This document shows, piece by piece, positions 46,095 through 56,279 of a stretch of 64,000 nucleotides of DNA. The DNA is taken from positions 6,820,001 to 6,884,000 of the forward strand of contig OU452208.1 in the NCBI GenBank assembly GCA_911728435.2. The letters are read 5' to 3'. Position 1 is the first letter of the stretch, and each line of letters begins with the position of its first letter. Under the pieces are notes generated by a model, which did not search any database, was not told the origin of the DNA, and saw only the letters and a list, made by a program, of their open reading frames with translations. The translations under genes and the position numbers were made by a program. The stretch comes from Apoderus coryli (taxonomy: Eukaryota; Arthropoda; Insecta; Coleoptera; Attelabidae).

Positions 46095-46434
46095 CAGGGT
46101 GGTCCAACGAAAAGTTTGCACCTAGCTTTTCTCTTTTTTTTGTAGTCGAATGCGAAAATGCTCGGACACGTCGATTTTGCTTTTGAGGGGGACACATTTT
46201 AAACATATTTTTCGATCTGCGCCTTTAACCCCCTAGCGGGGGTGAGTAACAACCCTAAAATTTTAAATGGAAAGAGGGGTCTAATGACATATCATTTGAA
46301 AGGACACAAAATTGTCTTTCTAATGATACCCTATTTGTCGAATTTTACTAAAACAGTTAATACGAAAACGACTTTAAAGACATTAAGCCGATAATTTTGG
46401 TATTAATGAGAAATACAAATAAGTTTTAATTATT
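46095..46434. repeat. DD41D element, left terminal inverted repeat
   Basis: Pairs base for base with 47842-48181 as far as I can compare by eye. It contains the probable transposase binding sites. The divergence begins at 46435 (GCGAGTG against ACGACTG). Confidence 0.9.
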
Positions 46435-46538
46435 GCGAGTGAAAACACCTGCAATCGTTAGTACATTCCAATGTTTGTTAGTTTTAACATTGCTTTGTAA
46501 AAAAAGTAAACAAGCTGTTAAATTGATTTATTAAAACG

Positions 46539-47651
46539 TTACATTAACAAATGTTGAAAATGTGACCCATTTGATTCCATACAATAATACAGATTTTGTT
46601 CAAATCTATTTCTAACATTTTGTAGCATATCAGGTGTTATGTTTCTGCACTCTTCTGTAATGCGTTGGCGAAGATCTTCTATGGACTCGGGCTTCGTGGC
46701 AAAACATTTATTTTTTAAGTGCCCCCAAAGAAAAAAGTCTAAAGGCGATAAATCCGGTGACCTGGCAGGCCATTCAATTGGGCCCCTCCTTCCAATCCAC
46801 CGTCCAGGGAACCGGTCATCTAAGAACTGTCTTACAGGAGCCACATAGTGCGGAGGTGCTCCATCTTGCTGGAAATAAAGCCGATCAGCAGTATGATTTT
46901 GGTCATCTTCTATTATTTGTGTTATTAAAGGATCAATTGTGTCTTCAAGCATGTTTAGGTACACTTCACCAGTTAAATTTCCAGGAATAAAAAGTGGTCC
47001 TATAATATGATTTCCTAATATGCCACACCAGACGTTTATTTTTTGAGGATACTGGGTATGAACCTCACGGAATAAATGTGGGTTACTGTCATCCCAGTAA
47101 CGGCAATTGTGCCTATTTACAGCTCCATTCAAATAAAATGTGCATTCGTCGGAAAAACAAATGTTAAATAATAATTGCGGATCTTCAATTAAACGCTGGC
47201 TCATTGCTTCACAAAATTGCAGCCTTCTATCAGGATCATCCTCATTTAGTTCCTGTACTAATTTGATTTTGTACGGATGAAATTTGTACGCTTTTAAAAT
47301 TCGTATTATGGACGAACGGGAGACACCTGAGGCTTCAGCTAGTTGACGGGTACTTTGACTATGATCCATTTCAACATGCCCTAAAACAGCGACTTCCACA
47401 GCTTCATTTCTGATCGGTTTCTGCGGCTGGTGTTTTACATTACAGACAGATCCGGTATCTACAAACTTTTTAACTAACTTGCCAACGTACACATCATTCA
47501 CATTTTTATCGGGATGTCTCTCATTAAATAAGCGAGCCGTAAGTCTAGCACTACTATTATTTTGAAAATAAAGTTTAACAATTTCAACTCGTTCTAGAAT
47601 GGAATAAATCATTTTGTACGGTAAAATTAAAATAACTTGAGAAGCAACCAA
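46539..47651 (-). CDS. Tc1/mariner-superfamily (DD41D) transposase, intact
   Basis: 370 residues, no stop or frameshift. N-terminal part (residues 15-130) has the two helix-turn-helix motifs (LTARLFNERHPDKNVN; STRQLAEASGVSRSSIIRIL). The catalytic residues are Asp in FSDECTF, Asp in QQDGAPPHY and Asp in SPDLSPLDFFLWG, with 41 residues between the last two, the DD41D spacing. C-terminal text ends HFQHLLM. A second Met 13 codons in (47612, MIYSILERVEIV) is the likelier start, since the first 13 residues look like leader. The enzyme would excise and insert the element at TA sites. Confidence 0.95.
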   Translation of the reverse strand: MVASQVILILPYKMIYSILERVEIVKLYFQNNSSARLTARLFNERHPDKNVNDVYVGKLVKKFVDTGSVCNVKHQPQKPIRNEAVEVAVLGHVEMDHSQSTRQLAEASGVSRSSIIRILKAYKFHPYKIKLVQELNEDDPDRRLQFCEAMSQRLIEDPQLLFNICFSDECTFYLNGAVNRHNCRYWDDSNPHLFREVHTQYPQKINVWCGILGNHIIGPLFIPGNLTGEVYLNMLEDTIDPLITQIIEDDQNHTADRLYFQQDGAPPHYVAPVRQFLDDRFPGRWIGRRGPIEWPARSPDLSPLDFFLWGHLKNKCFATKPESIEDLRQRITEECRNITPDMLQNVRNRFEQNLYYCMESNGSHFQHLLM

Positions 47652-47841
47652 ACTGAATCAATGAAAAGACTAAAATAAACGGTGTAAATTCTTTTCCTAC
47701 ACGTATCTGCAGTTTTTATTTCAACAAAAAACGCAAACGATTAGTGAGGAATTTAGTTCTGATAAATAAGATAGTGTTTTTGAAATCCCGTTTTTCTTCA
47801 AAGTAAATAATTTAGAAATGATTGTAGTTGTTTTCAGTCGT

Positions 47842-48181
47842 AATAATTAAAACTTATTTGTATTTCTCATTAATACCAAAATTATCGGCTTAATGTCTTT
47901 AAAGTCGTTTTCGTATTAACTGTTTTAGTAAAATTCGACAAATAGGGTATCATTAGAAAGACAATTTTGTGTCCTTTCAAATGATATGTCATTAGACCCC
48001 TCTTTCCATTTAAAATTTTAGGGTTGTTACTCACCCCCGCTAGGGGGTTAAAGGCGCAGATCGAAAAATATGTTTAAAATGTGTCCCCCTCAAAAGCAAA
48101 ATCGACGTGTCCGAGCATTTTCGCATTCGACTACAAAAAAAAGAGAAAAGCTAGGTGCAAACTTTTCGTTGGACCACCCTG
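47842..48181. repeat. DD41D element, right terminal inverted repeat
   Basis: Complement of 46095-46434. The space between it and the transposase start (47652-47841) is the promoter and 5' UTR region of the transposase gene, which is read away from this end. Confidence 0.9.
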
Positions 48182-48183
48182 TA

Positions 48184-48399
48184 TGTATTATGTGTACTGG
48201 AAAGTGCAGTATGGTTCAAATATACTAGTACCAATGGTTACAGAATTTAAAAGCCCAAATAAGACTCAAAATTATCTTGCTGTACGTCCATTGATTTGAT
48301 GCACCTGCTTTGTAAATAAATTAAATCATATTTGTACGACACTCGAAATCTAAAGGCTTTATTTTTAATTTAGTTAATATTAAATGCTAAACATGTCAG
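48184..48399. other. Spacer between the DD41D element and a LINE
   Basis: No gene seen. It belongs to the sequence inserted into the mariner. Confidence 0.35.
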
Positions 48400-49245
48400 A
48401 TTCGTCTGTCGTCTGAGGTGAAAAGGGAGAAAAAACTATATTTGGAAACTAAAGTCCGCGGAAATTCTTCTAAACAAAATTGGAAATTATTACGAGATCT
48501 AAACATTTATGCAAGGGAAAATATCACAATACCGTCTTCTATTCATGATGTTGATAATATTAATGATTTTTTTGTGGCCACTTCTACCAACAATCCGGAC
48601 CCAGGAACGATCAATTTTTACTTAGGTAATAAAATTAGGCCTGATATTAAGTTTGAATTTACAATTGTGGATCATGGGGAGATACTTGATGCATTGCTTG
48701 GGATTAAGTCAAATCAATCAATCAAGTCAAAATACTAGTAGTAGTAGTAGTTGTCCGTTTATAATGCCCTTTATACAGCATCTAGTTTATTACTATATAG
48801 AACCGAGGAACTTCCCAACATGTTGGAAAGAAGCCAATGTCATTCCAATCCCAAAACTAAAACTCCATCAAGATTTAAGGATCTTATAGAACGATTAATA
48901 TACTCCCAGCGATGTCCAAGGTTATTGAGAGAGTGATCTGCAATCAAATGAAAACATATCTTGGTGGGCATGGGTTGTTGTCGGAGGTCCAGTCTGGGGT
49001 CCGTCAGGGTCACAGTTGTCCACGACATGACTTAAAATACTGTATGATGCATTGGGGGCGGTAGATCAGGGTCGATTGACGGCATTGCTGCTGTTGGACT
49101 ACGCAAGGGGCATTTGACCGCATTGGTCATGGTTTGTTGCTGGCCATTGTGGGTTACCTGGGCTTTGGGGCTGTGCATCGACTTCGCCTTTAGTGTAACT
49201 TTTCTAATAATAAAGTCATTTATTATATTATTATTATTAATCAAA
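48400..49245 (+). mobile_element. LINE (CR1/Jockey-like), rearranged
   Basis: 48418-48738 reads WKLLRDLNI, IHDVDNINDFFVATST and ILDALLGIKSN, the linker between endonuclease and reverse transcriptase. After frame breaks come RNFPTCWKEANVIPIPK, MSKVIERVICNQMKTYLGG, LLSEVQSGVRQGHSC and ALGAVDQGRLTALLLLDYARG (palm A). Then it passes, without the rest of the reverse transcriptase, into a 3' end with AATAATAAAGTCATTTATTA and an ATT repeat (49207-49243). It is therefore internally deleted as well as frame-broken. Confidence 0.8.
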
Positions 49246-49288
49246 ATAACAGGTTTTTAAGTAAACAGTGTGCGCCTTTAGAATAGAC

Positions 49289-49530
49289 TTATAGAACCCA
49301 TAAATACGGTTGAATTGCAGACTTTCTTCCTTTAAGGTTTATTATATATTCTTCTATTTCTTGAACTGTTTTAGCACAAAATAAAAAAGATTCTTGAGAG
49401 TCTTTTATTGTGTACTTTATTAAATGGCTTATCTTTCCACTGGTACCTTTGGAACATAGCTTAGCGGATAGCACTAAATATCGATGAAGAGCCCATAAAA
49501 TTTCTCCGCTCGTATCGGCGGGTTTTCAAC
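49289..49530 (-). CDS. Unrecognised open frame of about 80 residues
   Basis: On the minus strand the frame from about 49530 reads ADTSGEILWALHRYLVLSAK, CSKGTSGKISHLIKYTIKDS, then FLFCAKTVQEIEEYI and ends KSAIQPYLWVL, stop at 49289. Residue usage looks coding, unlike the AT-driven frames around it. No start codon is needed if it is an exon or a fragment. I do not recognise it. Its position inside the sequence inserted into the mariner makes it a candidate for the gene of that inserted element. Confidence 0.35.
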
Positions 49531-50150
49531 ATTACAAAGAAATACCGCACTGTGTTTTTTTTTCGTTTTAAACTGACTTTAGTTTTGTACTTTACTAAAT
49601 GGTACTTATATAAAAGGATTACTACTTACCTTATATTTCTACATTTGGGAACAAATTTTAAAAATAGATTTAGGAACACACTTCACTTTTCAACTGTATA
49701 CATTGAACTAAACAAAACAAAAAGGACGCGTAAACAAAAAGTCTATAATGTCATAATGTCAATGTTTTGAGTATTCAGTCTATGGTCCGGGTGCATTGAT
49801 TTGCCCGCGTTATTCAGAATTTAATGGTTAGGTTCGTAAAATTATTGCTTACCATCCATTGAATCAACGATGATCGTTTATTAGTTTTTATGTTCGCTGT
49901 TCATAGGTGTATGATTTACAAATTATTGTTTTAAAGGCGAAGAGCATAAATTAATAAATTTAAAACATTGAAGCAATAAATAGTGACATTATATTGATGA
50001 AAAAAAACATAAATTTTCGATGTCTTGCATTTATTGATTAATGTTTCATCGTACATTGTTTCTATGTATGAAATTATTAATTTATGATCAAAATTCATTG
50101 TAACAGTGACCAATTCATAATATTAATGTTCAAAATATTGATGACAACCA
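49531..50150. other. AT-rich right flank of the insert
   Basis: No gene. ATTAATGTTC, ATGCTC- and GTTCGC-type words between 49800 and 50140 recall the left flank near 45600-46080. This segment probably belongs to the same inserted element. Confidence 0.4.
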
Positions 50151-50154
50151 TTCA

Positions 50155-51189
50155 TTGGTTTTACGTACAATATTTTTTTCAGTGTTATTGAAAAAAAAAA
50201 TGGATAAAAGTGAATTTCGAGTTTTGATAAAGATTTGCTTTTTGATGAAAAAAAAAAATACAATGCAAACCAAACAATGGCTTGATAAACATTACCGAAC
50301 TCCGCTACATTGGGTAGATAAGTCGATTGCTGAATATAAACGTGAGGCGGGTTATTCCAGAAAACGTCAAAAAAATTCACAAATTGGTTATGAACCATCG
50401 CAAATTGAAGGTGCACAGGCTAGCTGACATTATAACGATATCAGATGATTGTGTTTTTACCATTTTACACAAACATTTGGGTATGAGAAAGCTCTGTGTA
50501 AAGTGGGTGCCGCGTGAGCTCACAATCGACCAAAAACAACGAATTGATGCTTCGGAGGAGTGTTTGGCGAGGTTAAACCTCAATAAAATGGAATTCTATC
50601 GTCGATATGTGACAATGGATGAAAGATGGCTTCACTATTACACACCAGAAGCCAAAAGACAGTCAGCTGAGTGGACAGCAATCGACGAACCGAATCCAAA
50701 GCGAGCAAAGATGCAACAGTCGACCGGTAAGGTGATGGCGGCTGTATTTTGGGATGCAGACGGATTACCACCGACTACCTCAAAAAACGAACCACCATCA
50801 ACAGCGACTATTACTGTGCACTTTTGGATCGATTAAAGGCCGACATCGCTAATAAACGGCCACATTTGCAAAAGAAAAAAAGGGTTGTTTTACCAAGACA
50901 ATTCCGCTTCTCACAAATCGAGGAAAACTATGGCAAAATTTAATGAATTGGGCTTCGAATTGCTTACCCAGATTTAGCCCACAGCGACTTTTTCCTGTTT
51001 CCAGATCTCAAGAGAATGCTTGCTGGATAGAAATTTAAGTCCAATGATGAAGTAATCGCTGAAACTGAGGCCTATTTTGACGAGAAAGAGAAATGGTACT
51101 ATGAAAGTGGTATCGAAATGTTCTTGTGAGTTTTGTCAAAATTTAGTTTTTTCCTTACTTATCCTACGAACTTATTGAATGACCTTTTA
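50155..51189 (+). mobile_element. Mariner right part (irritans-like), split copy
   Basis: Transposase start MDKSEFRVLIKICFLMKK at 50201, and the right terminal inverted repeat near 51160-51189 (CCTACGAACTTATTGAATGA). Together with 45376-45592 this rebuilds a mariner of normal length (about 1.25 kb) when the middle 4.6 kb is ignored. Confidence 0.85.
50201..51130 (+). pseudogene. Mariner transposase pseudogene
   Basis: N terminus from 50201 (QWLDKHYRTPLHWVDKSIAE), shifting frame near 50345 to VIPENVKKIHKLVMNHRKL, then ILHKHLGMRKLCVKWVPREL. First catalytic box MDERWLHYYTPEAKRQSAEW, with GDETW-type text slightly altered but Asp kept. After VMAAVFWDADG there is a frame break near 50760. The second acidic box is unrecognisable (FRFSQIEENYGKI in place of QDNAxxH), and the third is PDLAHSDFFLF. 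In-frame stops occur near 50943. It is inactive. Related to SETMAR-type mariners. Confidence 0.9.
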
Positions 51190-52504
51190 TATTCCGATCC
51201 AGGTCATGTATTGAATCTGTGCTTCCCAACGTTGCATTTGTAATGTATTTTTTTAAATGGCAAATAAGTGAATGTAAAAAAAGACAGAACAGGAAAAACT
51301 AGCATACAACAAATATCGCATACAGCGTTACTCTTCTCGTATATCAGTGATGTGTACAAGAGATTTAAGCGATAATCCCGACATGTAAAATCACTATCAC
51401 AAAAACAACATAGTAAAGAGAAAAAAGGAAATCCACGTTTTCAAGCTGGAATAAGTATTTTAAAGCTTTTTTTTTTTAGAGTTGTAATTGCTCAATTTAT
51501 AATGCTTAATAAAATATTGTATATTGGGTTTTAATGAATAAATATTCTTGGCAATTCTGAATGGACACTGCTTCGTCATCATTAAGTCCGAGATGGTGTA
51601 GGACATGCTTTGCACGGATGATTCACAAGGATTCCAATAAATGCAGTGATCTTTAAGGAACCCTCCACAAATCCAGATCAGAACAGAATAACCAATTTTC
51701 TTTGAAGTTTCTAAATTATTTGTATAAAGAATATCTAAGAGAAACACATTTTATGAATGTCAAAATGATATCAATTTAAAAGCTCCAAAATGTCGGTAAA
51801 AGTTAAAATACTTTATTTAATACAGAAAAACACCCCGTAACTTCCTAAGGAGCCATTTCTCGATACATGTTTATAATCACTTTCTATGCTATTTATGGTG
51901 TTATTGAAGTTAAGTCTAAGTTTGAAGTCGGGAAATATCTGGGACACCCTGTACACTTGCATTTTACCCTTAAAAGATATCAGATATTCAAAAAATGTAT
52001 TTTCTTTTGAAGCACAAACTTACAGTTCGAAACATTGAGACATTTTTTAAAGTTCGTGTGCACAATATCAAGAACCGAAATAGGTATAATAGTAGAAATA
52101 AAAAAATAGAATAAAAAAAAGAGAGTGATTTATAGAACGGAAAACTCAATTGTATTATACAGTTCTAAAATGTAATAAGAAGTAAAACAGCACCGGGGCT
52201 ATATTGAATCGGTCGTATTTTAGATAAGAAGCCGGCAAAAAGCAGGAAAAAGTCCATCCGCACCATTTGCCGTCAAATATATTGCGGCAATCGATGAGAA
52301 ATGTTACGTTATCTGCTAAGTAAAAATTAAATTGTGCTCTGCTAATTGGTTTATTTACGTGTAACGGTAAAATAAATCATTACAAATACATTCTGCATAT
52401 TATGATAATTAAATTACCTAACTACATGATTAAGCGAGTACACTTTGTACCGCTCGTGATCACTGGTAAAAGATGCTCATCCATATTTTGTTTGTGCATT
52501 GTTT
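51190..52504. other. Unassigned AT-rich DNA
   Basis: A minus-strand frame at 51460-51747 (95 residues, with CIYWNPCESSVQSMSYTISD) is not recognised. ACACCCCGTAACTTCC at 51830 and GGGACACCCTGTACACTTG at 51941 look like the two ends of a small Tc1-like MITE of about 130 bp. Confidence 0.4.
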
Positions 52505-53545
52505 CAGAGGCGAATTTGTTAAATAATTCACATCATATACAGCGTGTCCAAAAAGCTTGCTTTCGCTTTGTTTACGGCATTCGAAAGTACGAACCGATAA
52601 CTTACAAATTAAAGGAGACGGGATGGTTAAATATGGATAACAGCCGACGCAAATTGCATTCAGCGTGTCTATTCCAACTCGACAATACTAAACAAGATCG
52701 TATCATATAACAAAATCAAATTTAGGTCTGACACTTAATTTAAGGTTTAAGAGTTTGATCTCGCCACCTTCACATTGTACGGCAATTTATATACTTAAGT
52801 ATCATCAAATATGATTATATTAATACTTTCTCTATGATATGTGTATATGTTGGAGGTTGGGGCGAATTCGACCCGTGGCCTACATAATTGGACATATCGC
52901 CGTACTAGATATGCCAGATGCCGAAACAGTGATACAATTGGACATCTGGCTAACATCATTTGGACGCATCCCGAAATGCCTATATACGTCTTATCCCGCT
53001 GCACGATTCCAATGCGATACCATTCTTATATTGGATCATTTAGCCCAATCATAAGATTCATAACGAACATTTATAGTGTATTATTTTTTCAATGGCATCT
53101 ATATCATGACTCTGCATTTGTTGCAATTAATTTCAGCAATTTTAGAAACGTTCTGGGCGGTGTACATTCATAATTATCTTCAACTGTGTTTATTATCTTA
53201 ATTAAGCATAGTGTTGTAAAGGTTATTTCATCAGCAATCAATAACCAAAGCTTTGGTTTCAATTGAGGAAATTTTTAACGAGCAATGCCATTTACAGCAT
53301 CAACGAATTCATTTTCTCATTGTGTAGTGAACTAGTGATTTTTTGTTTTTATTTTAATTGTTTTTTTTAACGTGTTATGTGTTCTTTTTGACATGTATTA
53401 ATGTTGTGGAAGTCAACTATTGTTTGTTATTTTATTGTTGATTGTTTTATTATTATTATTACTTTTTTTATGACTAGTCTATATACAAGTATTGTATATC
53501 TTACGACTAATAAAGTTATTATTATTGTTTATTTTTATTATTTTG
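52505..53545 (+). mobile_element. LINE (CR1/Jockey-like) 3' part
   Basis: The frame 52510-52707 reads HHIQRVQKACFRFVYGIRK and KLKETGWLNMDNSRRKLHSA, the C-terminal block of CR1/Jockey elements, ending at a stop near 52708. A long AT-rich tail region follows and closes with GACTAATAAAGTTATTATTA near 53504-53524, a typical insect LINE 3' end. The part between 52710 and 53400 has reading frames on both strands that I do not recognise, so another element may lie in between. Confidence 0.65.
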
Positions 53546-54049
53546 GATGTAATCGTACAGCTGTTAGCTCCAAATTGCCTCAAAAATGTCAAATACAGAA
53601 CAGAACTCTCTGTACACGTAAATCTTTAGATCGAGCGTTTTCACAAAGTTTTCATTGCCTCCATAATATCCAGTAAGTAAGTAGCGCAAGTAAAAGGGGG
53701 AAGTGTAAAAACAATAGTAGCGAAGAGCTAAACTCGTATAATAACCTACTAGAGAAGTATATGGATGGTGGATAATAGAAGGCAAAGTAGGAAAGAGAGG
53801 AGATCGTTGAGATAACAGGTGCTTTGTCACTTACGGAATAAAACGCCAATCGTAAAGGCTGAACTAACAAAATAGAGCTTATGTGTTGTTAGGGTGAGTT
53901 ATATGGTAATTACTACATACTAGGATGGTTAAACAGAAATAGTTAGAAAACATGTAATAACGAGAGCTTTAGGGATATTACGAGAAAGTGAATTGCATAA
54001 TAGATACGGACACCTATTTTTTTGTTTAATTTGTAGGTGTATGAAATAT
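53546..54049. other. Unassigned sequence
   Basis: 53690-53870 is purine-rich on the plus strand, which gives a Ser/Leu-rich shadow frame on the minus strand. No gene supported. Confidence 0.35.
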
Positions 54050-54172
54050 ATTATCCCCTTCAAGGGCTTGCTAAACATTACCCGAACTCTGCTCCATCAA
54101 GACAAATGGTAGAGAAGTATATTGCTGAATTCTAACGTTACTTGTCCATTGGACTTATTGAATGACCTTATA
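54050..54172 (+). repeat. Mariner internal-deletion derivative
   Basis: 54066-54135 reads LAKHYPNSAPSRQMVEKY, IAEF, stop: the mariner N-terminal segment, parallel to 50279-50345. It is followed almost at once by GGACTTATTGAATGACCTTA (54151-54170), the right mariner terminus. Everything between is lost. The left terminus is not found. Confidence 0.65.
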
Positions 54173-54700
54173 TATAAGAAGTAGTAAAGGCCCTTAAACA
54201 GAGCCCTGGGGGACACCATATTTAATCAAAGACATACGAGACAAAATGTGGTTGTACAAAATGTCGTTATAAAATGTTCGCTGTTGACGTTGATCAAAGT
54301 AGTTTAACAGATGAATTTTGAACTCACACAGTCGGAAGCCTTTGACAGGTCGCAGAAAATACCTCCAGCAAACTGTTCGTCCTCAAAAGCACCTATCATA
54401 TCCTGGACAAAATGTCCAATCGCGTATGTGTAGACCTACCCGATCTTCAACCTGTGAAGCTGACAATAAATTTTTTGTCTCGAAGTAGTTTGTTAATTAA
54501 GCACACAACACTTTATCCATTATCTTACCCAAAGTTGGTATGATAGAGATGGGCCTGTAGTTGCTTACGTCCTTCATGTTATCCTTTGTAAAGACCGGCA
54601 TAACCCTGGAGATCTTCAAGCAATCCGGAAATACACTGTACGGAATACATTCATTTAGTTGTTGAACTCGACATCTGGGATAGCGCTTATCACTTCCAGC
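54173..54700 (-). pseudogene. LINE reverse transcriptase fragment
   Basis: On the minus strand from about 54668: LNECIPYSVFPDCLKISRVM, PVFTKDNMKDVSNYRPISII, PTLGKIMDKVLCA, a stop, then LTNYFETKNLLSASQ. Further on, after decay, comes YGVPQGSV (palm motif B) and FLYI near 54180. Fingers and part of the palm of a CR1/Jockey-type LINE. The end coincides with the mariner derivative, which may have inserted into it or beside it. Confidence 0.8.
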
Positions 54701-56279
54701 GATGCACTTTTTGATTTTTGGAAAAGGAAAAGGTCACATACACAATAACTCGTGTAAGGATTACACGTCAATCTTAATAAGTAACTGTAGTTTCTCCAAT
54801 CTGAATTTTCATAGTTGAAGCATAGTCTGCACGGAGCAACCTCCTCTATTTTGACAGTTTGTCGGTCCTTCTACAACAAAAAATTCAAGTGAGATCAAAG
54901 GTCAGTTGTTCAAGTTCGCTCAGCTGTAGAAGCAAAATGCAAAAAGAAACATTCGCGAGAAAGGTATATGGAAGACAAAGAACCATCAGAAGGCACCAAT
55001 AGTGTAATATTTGAGTCAATAATTAAGTTACTATTTCTTCGCTTATTCTGCCATCCAAAACCCCAGAAGGCTAGGTCGAAGATTAAGGCAAATATTTCCG
55101 ATTTTAAGGTCGTCTGTGCCCCACTTCAGCAATGTTCAACTGTTCAGAACTGCAGTCAACAAGGTCCGGATTGCTGTGATAATATCAAACCTCCTGATGC
55201 ACTATAAGAAGAAGTGCCCCACTTCATAGATTATTTTTGTAGTATTTTACTCGTACCTCATCAAGTGTAATTCCTGCGATTTGCCAGCATAAGTTTTATT
55301 TCACAGTACACAAATAAAACTCTAAATATGCATAAAATGCTGCATTCTGAGACATTTAACATCATGAATTCTTATGGCAGTTTTGCGACACCTCGTATTT
55401 CAGAAAAACCGCAGATGGTGTTATTATATGACTAAATCATATCCACAAATGCTGCATATTAAAAGAAATTGAACTAACAGCCCGGAAAAATATAGTGGGC
55501 ATTTGAATAATACCAAACTTTGGATAGTATTTTTGAATGTCGATAGCTACGGGAAGAACATCTGTTGAAAAATTTAATATCGATAGCAAAACGAACGGAA
55601 TCCATAATAAATTAAAAAGTTTGAAGTAAACTTTCAATTAGATTTGGTGAGGAAAATATGCAAATGTAAGGACGTACTCTTAGGATTAGGAAATCCTAAA
55701 AGGTGCTATTTAAAATTAAATGCACGCAGAAGACTAAACTACGAAATCAAATAATCTGTGCATTTCTGTTGTCAATGTCGTCATATTGAAAATTGGTTGT
55801 TCTGTATACTATTTGGCTAGAATAACGTACATAACCACAGAGAAAATCTATATTCTTCCCTAATAATTATTAAAATTCTGTCTCGTTACGCAGAGAAATA
55901 TATTTTTGATTATATTAAATCTTATCGGGAAAGTTTTGGGGCGACATAACCGATTTTTTAATGCTCTATTTGGGGAGATTTGGATGGTATAGGTTTTCCT
56001 AAACCAAAGGTCTTTTCTTCATTTTGAGACTGTCCTAGTTCTTCTTTAAATCTGGTAAGGTTGATATTAAATAAGTGGTTCCTGCATCACTTTTTCGTGG
56101 TGGCAAATTTAAAAATCACATTCAGCATACCAGAAAACTTCTATATTTTTTCTCTGGATTGCTTTCTTCTGATACCCATCATCTAAATCTAAGTACCACC
56201 AGTAATCTTAATTAATGCCGATGCACAAAAATTCTATCTCAATCTAAAACCAGATAGAATTTGTAGATTATCAGCAAAT
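54701..56279. other. Unassigned sequence
   Basis: A plus frame at 54968-55207 (79 residues, with six Cys near the end: CAPLQQCSTVQNCSQQGPDC) is not recognised and may be a fragment of an element ORF. A minus frame at 55437-55637 is hydrophobic and unrecognised. Nothing else. Confidence 0.35.

Larger units (their letters stand above)
46095..48181 (-). mobile_element. Intact DD41D Tc1/mariner-superfamily transposon
   Basis: 2087 bp between TA dinucleotides (46093-46094 and 48182-48183). It starts CAGGGTGGTCCAACGAAAAG and ends with the exact complement. The first 340 bp at each end read the same on comparison by eye, and weaker matching goes on for about 25 bp more. Each TIR holds the small palindrome CCCCCTAGCGGGGG. 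The only gene is an uninterrupted transposase on the minus strand. The matching ends and open frame suggest recent insertion and possibly an active element. Confidence 0.95.

Noticed and set aside
46639..46990. Plus-strand reading frames of 69 and 77 residues over the DD41D transposase
   Set aside because: They are shadows of the minus-strand transposase, which has clear catalytic boxes.
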